Below, in pieces: positions 6,008 to 8,193 of a stretch of 8,193 bases of DNA (the first letter of the stretch is position 1; each line of letters begins with the position of its first letter). The notes below the pieces were generated by a model that worked only from the letters and a program-made list of their open reading frames with translations, searched no databases and was not told where the DNA came from. The DNA is from Deltaproteobacteria bacterium ADurb.Bin026. Lineage in GTDB: Bacteria > Desulfobacterota > Syntrophorhabdia > Syntrophorhabdales > Syntrophorhabdaceae. The stretch is from assembly GCA_002071245.1 (NCBI GenBank), contig MWEV01000303.1:1-8193 (forward strand), given 5' to 3'. Both the position numbers and the translations under genes were made by a program.

Positions 6008-7290
6008 AATTTTTTCAACTTTGCAATGAAAAACCCGTCCATTCCTGTTTCTTGCGGCAGGGATTGAAAATATTCCTTATTAAACAGAAAAGGGAGCGTG
6101 TTTTCAAGTGCAAACATCTTTCTTTTTTTAAAACTTTCAAGTACAAGATGCGTTTCTTCGGGTTCGAACGAGCATACGCTGTAAACGATGTATCCATTGG
6201 TTTTTAGGTTGTCCCATAGAGAGTCGATTAATTCCAGTTGATAATTTCCATAATCTATAATGTCTTTTTCCTTTCTATTCCATTTTATCTCTGGGTGCTT
6301 CCTGATGATGCCGAGAGAAGAACATGGTGCGTCGATGAGGATTTTGTCAAAGTATTCCTTTTTAAATGGATTTTGAAGCGCATCTCCAAGGATGCTTAAT
6401 GTTCCATGACCTAAAGATTTTAATCTTTTTATGCTGTTATCCATAGAAATTACATTGGCATCCGGCGCAATTTCTTTGATGTGTAGTGTTTTTGTTCCGC
6501 GGCCTGCGCATGCATCCAAGATCAAATCACCCTTTTTTGGATTGATTGCAAGGGTTGCAAGCTGTGAAGTCTCATCTTGGATACTAACCAAACCTTTTTT
6601 GAATATTTGACATTTGAGTACGGGCATAAGCTTGTCAACATAAATTGCAAAATCTGAATAGACGCCTTTTCTTGTTCTGATACCATCTTCTTCCAATATT
6701 TTTGCTGCTTCGTCTCTACTAATCATATTTGTATCGACTCTTATGGCAAATTCAGGTGTCTTGTTAAGTAAATCAAAAAGCCTTTCAGCAGATTCCCTGC
6801 CGAACCGATTGATCCACCTATGTATGAGCCATTCGGGGAAAGAAAAAAAAGCGGCAAGATCTCGAATTTCGTGTTTTGAATGTCGAATCAAATCAAAGAC
6901 ATCTCGGTTGCTGACAAATCTTCGCAGTATTGCGTTTACGAATCGGGACTGATATATGCCAAATTCCTGTTTTGTGTATTCCACCGTTTCGTTAACTACA
7001 TGATAAGATGCCTTTTTCATGAAAGAGATCTGATAAAGGCTTACCCAGAGGATATATCGTATATCATCCTTTATGCCTCTTTTTATCAGTTTGGAGACAA
7101 TATGGTCAAGAAAACCTTTCCAACGAATTACCCCTGATGTAATTTCATAAATAAGCGATTTCTGACTATCTGAAAGCCTATATTCTTTAAAATAGTGGTC
7201 TAAGGTTTCATCAAGGAAAAAACCCTTTTCTACTTCTTTGATGATTTGCGCTGAGACAGACCTGAGGATGCCGCTGAACTTATCTTCTAT
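6004..7290 (-). CDS. rsmB: 16S rRNA (cytosine-967-C5)-methyltransferase
   Basis: RsmB (Sun/Fmu) methylates C967 of 16S rRNA using S-adenosylmethionine. The C-terminal catalytic domain is clear. In 428-residue numbering, the SAM-binding LDACAGRGTKT is near 258-268 (a variant of the usual CAAPGGKT), DAPCSSLGIIRKHPEIKW carries the motif IV Cys at about 323, YSVCSFEPEE carries the presumed catalytic Cys at about 373, and GMDGFFIAKLKK ends the protein. The N-terminal NusB-like RNA-binding domain continues past the first ATG (7020). Reading on upstream gives LSDSQKSLIYEITSGVIRW, then RYILWVSLYQISF, then SVSAQIIKEVEKG, as in homologues. This frame is open back to a stop at 7314-7312 but contains no ATG, GTG or TTG. 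I placed the start at ATA 7290, 9 bases after GGAGG (7304-7300). That gives 428 residues, against 429 in E. coli, but it is a guess. ATC 7269 or a sequence error are alternatives, and a standard gene caller would give 6004-7020 (338 residues). It overlaps htpX by 11 bases on this reading. Confidence 0.88.
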   Translation of the reverse strand: MEDKFSGILRSVSAQIIKEVEKGFFLDETLDHYFKEYRLSDSQKSLIYEITSGVIRWKGFLDHIVSKLIKRGIKDDIRYILWVSLYQISFMKKASYHVVNETVEYTKQEFGIYQSRFVNAILRRFVSNRDVFDLIRHSKHEIRDLAAFFSFPEWLIHRWINRFGRESAERLFDLLNKTPEFAIRVDTNMISRDEAAKILEEDGIRTRKGVYSDFAIYVDKLMPVLKCQIFKKGLVSIQDETSQLATLAINPKKGDLILDACAGRGTKTLHIKEIAPDANVISMDNSIKRLKSLGHGTLSILGDALQNPFKKEYFDKILIDAPCSSLGIIRKHPEIKWNRKEKDIIDYGNYQLELIDSLWDNLKTNGYIVYSVCSFEPEETHLVLESFKKRKMFALENTLPFLFNKEYFQSLPQETGMDGFFIAKLKKL

Positions 7291-8134
7291 AAGCCATATC
7301 CTCCAATCTTTTTATCCTTTCTTCCATTGGAGGATGTGTGCTAAAAAGTGTCAGTACACCTTTTGCACTGAATGGATTTGCGATAAAAAGAGGTGCAGTT
7401 GATGGATTGGCATCGTTCATGGGATTCAGTGCGATACCGGCGCTTAATTTTTTTAGGGCGCCAGAAAGATGTAATGGGTTTCCGGACAGTCTTGCGCCTC
7501 CTTCGTCAGCGAGATATTCCCTTGATCTCGAGATGGCAAGTTGAATGAGCATGGCTGCAAATGCAGCAAAAATTGAAAAGATAATTACACTGAGGATATT
7601 TCCTCCACCATCATCGTCATCACTTCTTCCACCGCCGAAAAAGGCTGCAAATCTTGCCCAATTTGCAATCATGGTGATTGCGCCTGCAAGTGTTGCAGCA
7701 ACCGTTTGTATAAGGATATCCCTATGCTTTATGTGTGATATTTCGTGTGCTATTACACCTTCGAGTTCATCTTTGCTTAGAATACGTAAAATGCCTGTGG
7801 TCACTGCAACTACACCGTTTGAAGGATTACGACCCGTTGCAAATGCGTTAGGGCTGTCATTTTCGATTATATAGACCTTTGGCATTGGAATAGATGCCTT
7901 TTGAGAAAGGTTATAGACGATGTTGTATAGATGAGGGACTTCGTTTTCTGATACGGGTTTCGCATGGTACATCGCAAGAACTATCTTGTCTGAAAACCAG
8001 TAACTGACGAGATTCATTATGAGCGCTATAAAAAACGCAATATAAGCGCCCGAGCTTCCACCTACAATGCTCCCCAAGGCGACAAGAATAATGGTCAAAA
8101 AAACCATTAAGAAAAATGTCTTTGTCTGATTCAT
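7280..8134 (-). CDS. htpX: HtpX-type membrane zinc metalloprotease
   Basis: HtpX is an M48-family endopeptidase of the inner membrane that degrades misfolded membrane proteins together with FtsH. The 284-residue product has the usual length. There are two hydrophobic segments near the N-terminus (about 6-25 and 29-48), the catalytic zinc motif HEISH at 130-134 (His130, Glu131, His134), two more hydrophobic segments (about 144-166 and 180-200), and SREYLAD (204-210) with Glu206 as third zinc ligand. STHPPMEERI (266-275) is the conserved C-terminal motif. A loop of Asp and Gly residues (171-178) joins the last two membrane segments. ATG 8134 has GGGGG (8145-8141) 6 bases upstream and a promoter further up. 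In E. coli htpX responds to envelope stress through Cpx; no such site is recognisable here. The 3' end overlaps the probable start region of rsmB. Confidence 0.96.
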   Translation of the reverse strand: MNQTKTFFLMVFLTIILVALGSIVGGSSGAYIAFFIALIMNLVSYWFSDKIVLAMYHAKPVSENEVPHLYNIVYNLSQKASIPMPKVYIIENDSPNAFATGRNPSNGVVAVTTGILRILSKDELEGVIAHEISHIKHRDILIQTVAATLAGAITMIANWARFAAFFGGGRSDDDDGGGNILSVIIFSIFAAFAAMLIQLAISRSREYLADEGGARLSGNPLHLSGALKKLSAGIALNPMNDANPSTAPLFIANPFSAKGVLTLFSTHPPMEERIKRLEDMAYRR

Positions 8135-8160
8135 CTTGAACCCCCGTTAAATTTGATATT

Positions 8161-8189
8161 AAATTATATATGTTTTTACATTTTGTCAA
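8161..8189 (-). promoter_or_regulatory. Sigma70-type promoter for the htpX operon
   Basis: On the minus strand a perfect TTGACA (8189-8184) is followed either by a perfect TATAAT (8168-8163) after 15 bases or by TAATTT (8166-8161) after the optimal 17 bases. It lies about 27 bases before the htpX ATG, in the only non-coding stretch at this end of the window. It would drive the whole htpX-rsmB-PASTA-rpe-DUF3786 cluster, since no other gap large enough for a promoter follows. The two overlapping -10 choices leave the exact start site open. Confidence 0.7.
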
Positions 8190-8193
8190 CATA

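Noticed and set aside
7545..7874. Plus-strand 109-residue frame opposite htpX
   Set aside because: It is antisense to the well-supported HtpX catalytic region and shows no recognisable motif.
7911..8192. Minus-strand 93-residue frame overlapping the htpX start
   Set aside because: It is an alternative frame of htpX and its promoter region; it has no start context or recognisable family.
1..8193. CRISPR, insertion sequence, phage, toxin-antitoxin or defence genes
   Set aside because: No repeated arrays, inverted terminal repeats, transposase or related motifs were seen; the window is filled by core genes.

Overview
This window is ordinary-looking housekeeping DNA from a bacterium, packed with genes on both strands. 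There are nine protein genes, one of them cut by the left edge, and one tRNA gene. I saw no mobile element, CRISPR array, phage gene or sign of recent transfer. Composition is AT-leaning by eye (not calculated). The order ispE, tRNA-Gln, prs, rplY, pth, together with a DUF3786-type gene and an RsmB/PASTA/Rpe cluster, suggests a Deltaproteobacteria-like lineage (Desulfobacterota, for example relatives of Syntrophus or Geobacter) or a neighbour such as Nitrospirota. That placement is inferred from remembered gene order and has not been searched.

Plus strand, 1-3984: the 3' end of an RNase G gene (rng), then ispE (isoprenoid precursor synthesis), tRNA-Gln(UUG), prs (PRPP synthesis), rplY/ctc (ribosomal protein bL25) and pth (peptidyl-tRNA hydrolase). 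Gaps are short, 7 to 42 bases, and I found no internal terminator, so much of this could be one transcript. The tRNA lies directly in the leader of prs. Its release would leave a prs message of about 20 leader bases with a strong Shine-Dalgarno. The prs-ctc-pth order is shared with Bacillus and is a very old arrangement.

Minus strand, 8189-3987: a sigma70-type promoter at the right edge reads into htpX (membrane zinc protease), rsmB (16S rRNA m5C967 methyltransferase), a membrane-anchored PASTA-domain protein, rpe (ribulose-phosphate 3-epimerase) and a DUF3786 protein of unknown function. Every junction is an overlap or a 1-base gap, so the five genes look translationally coupled.

The two gene sets converge. 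The pth and DUF3786 stop codons are 2 bases apart inside a 10-base perfect palindrome, with no terminator visible.

The points most worth a second look are: an RsmB NusB-like domain encoded in an open frame with no ATG, GTG or TTG start; an uncharacterised DUF3786 gene coupled to rpe by a TTG start; a stand-alone PASTA protein without kinase or transpeptidase; unusual residues in two conserved Pth motifs; and the tRNA in the prs leader. I did not find a convincing new multi-gene system. The uncharacterised part is the PASTA/DUF3786 pair inside an otherwise well-known operon.
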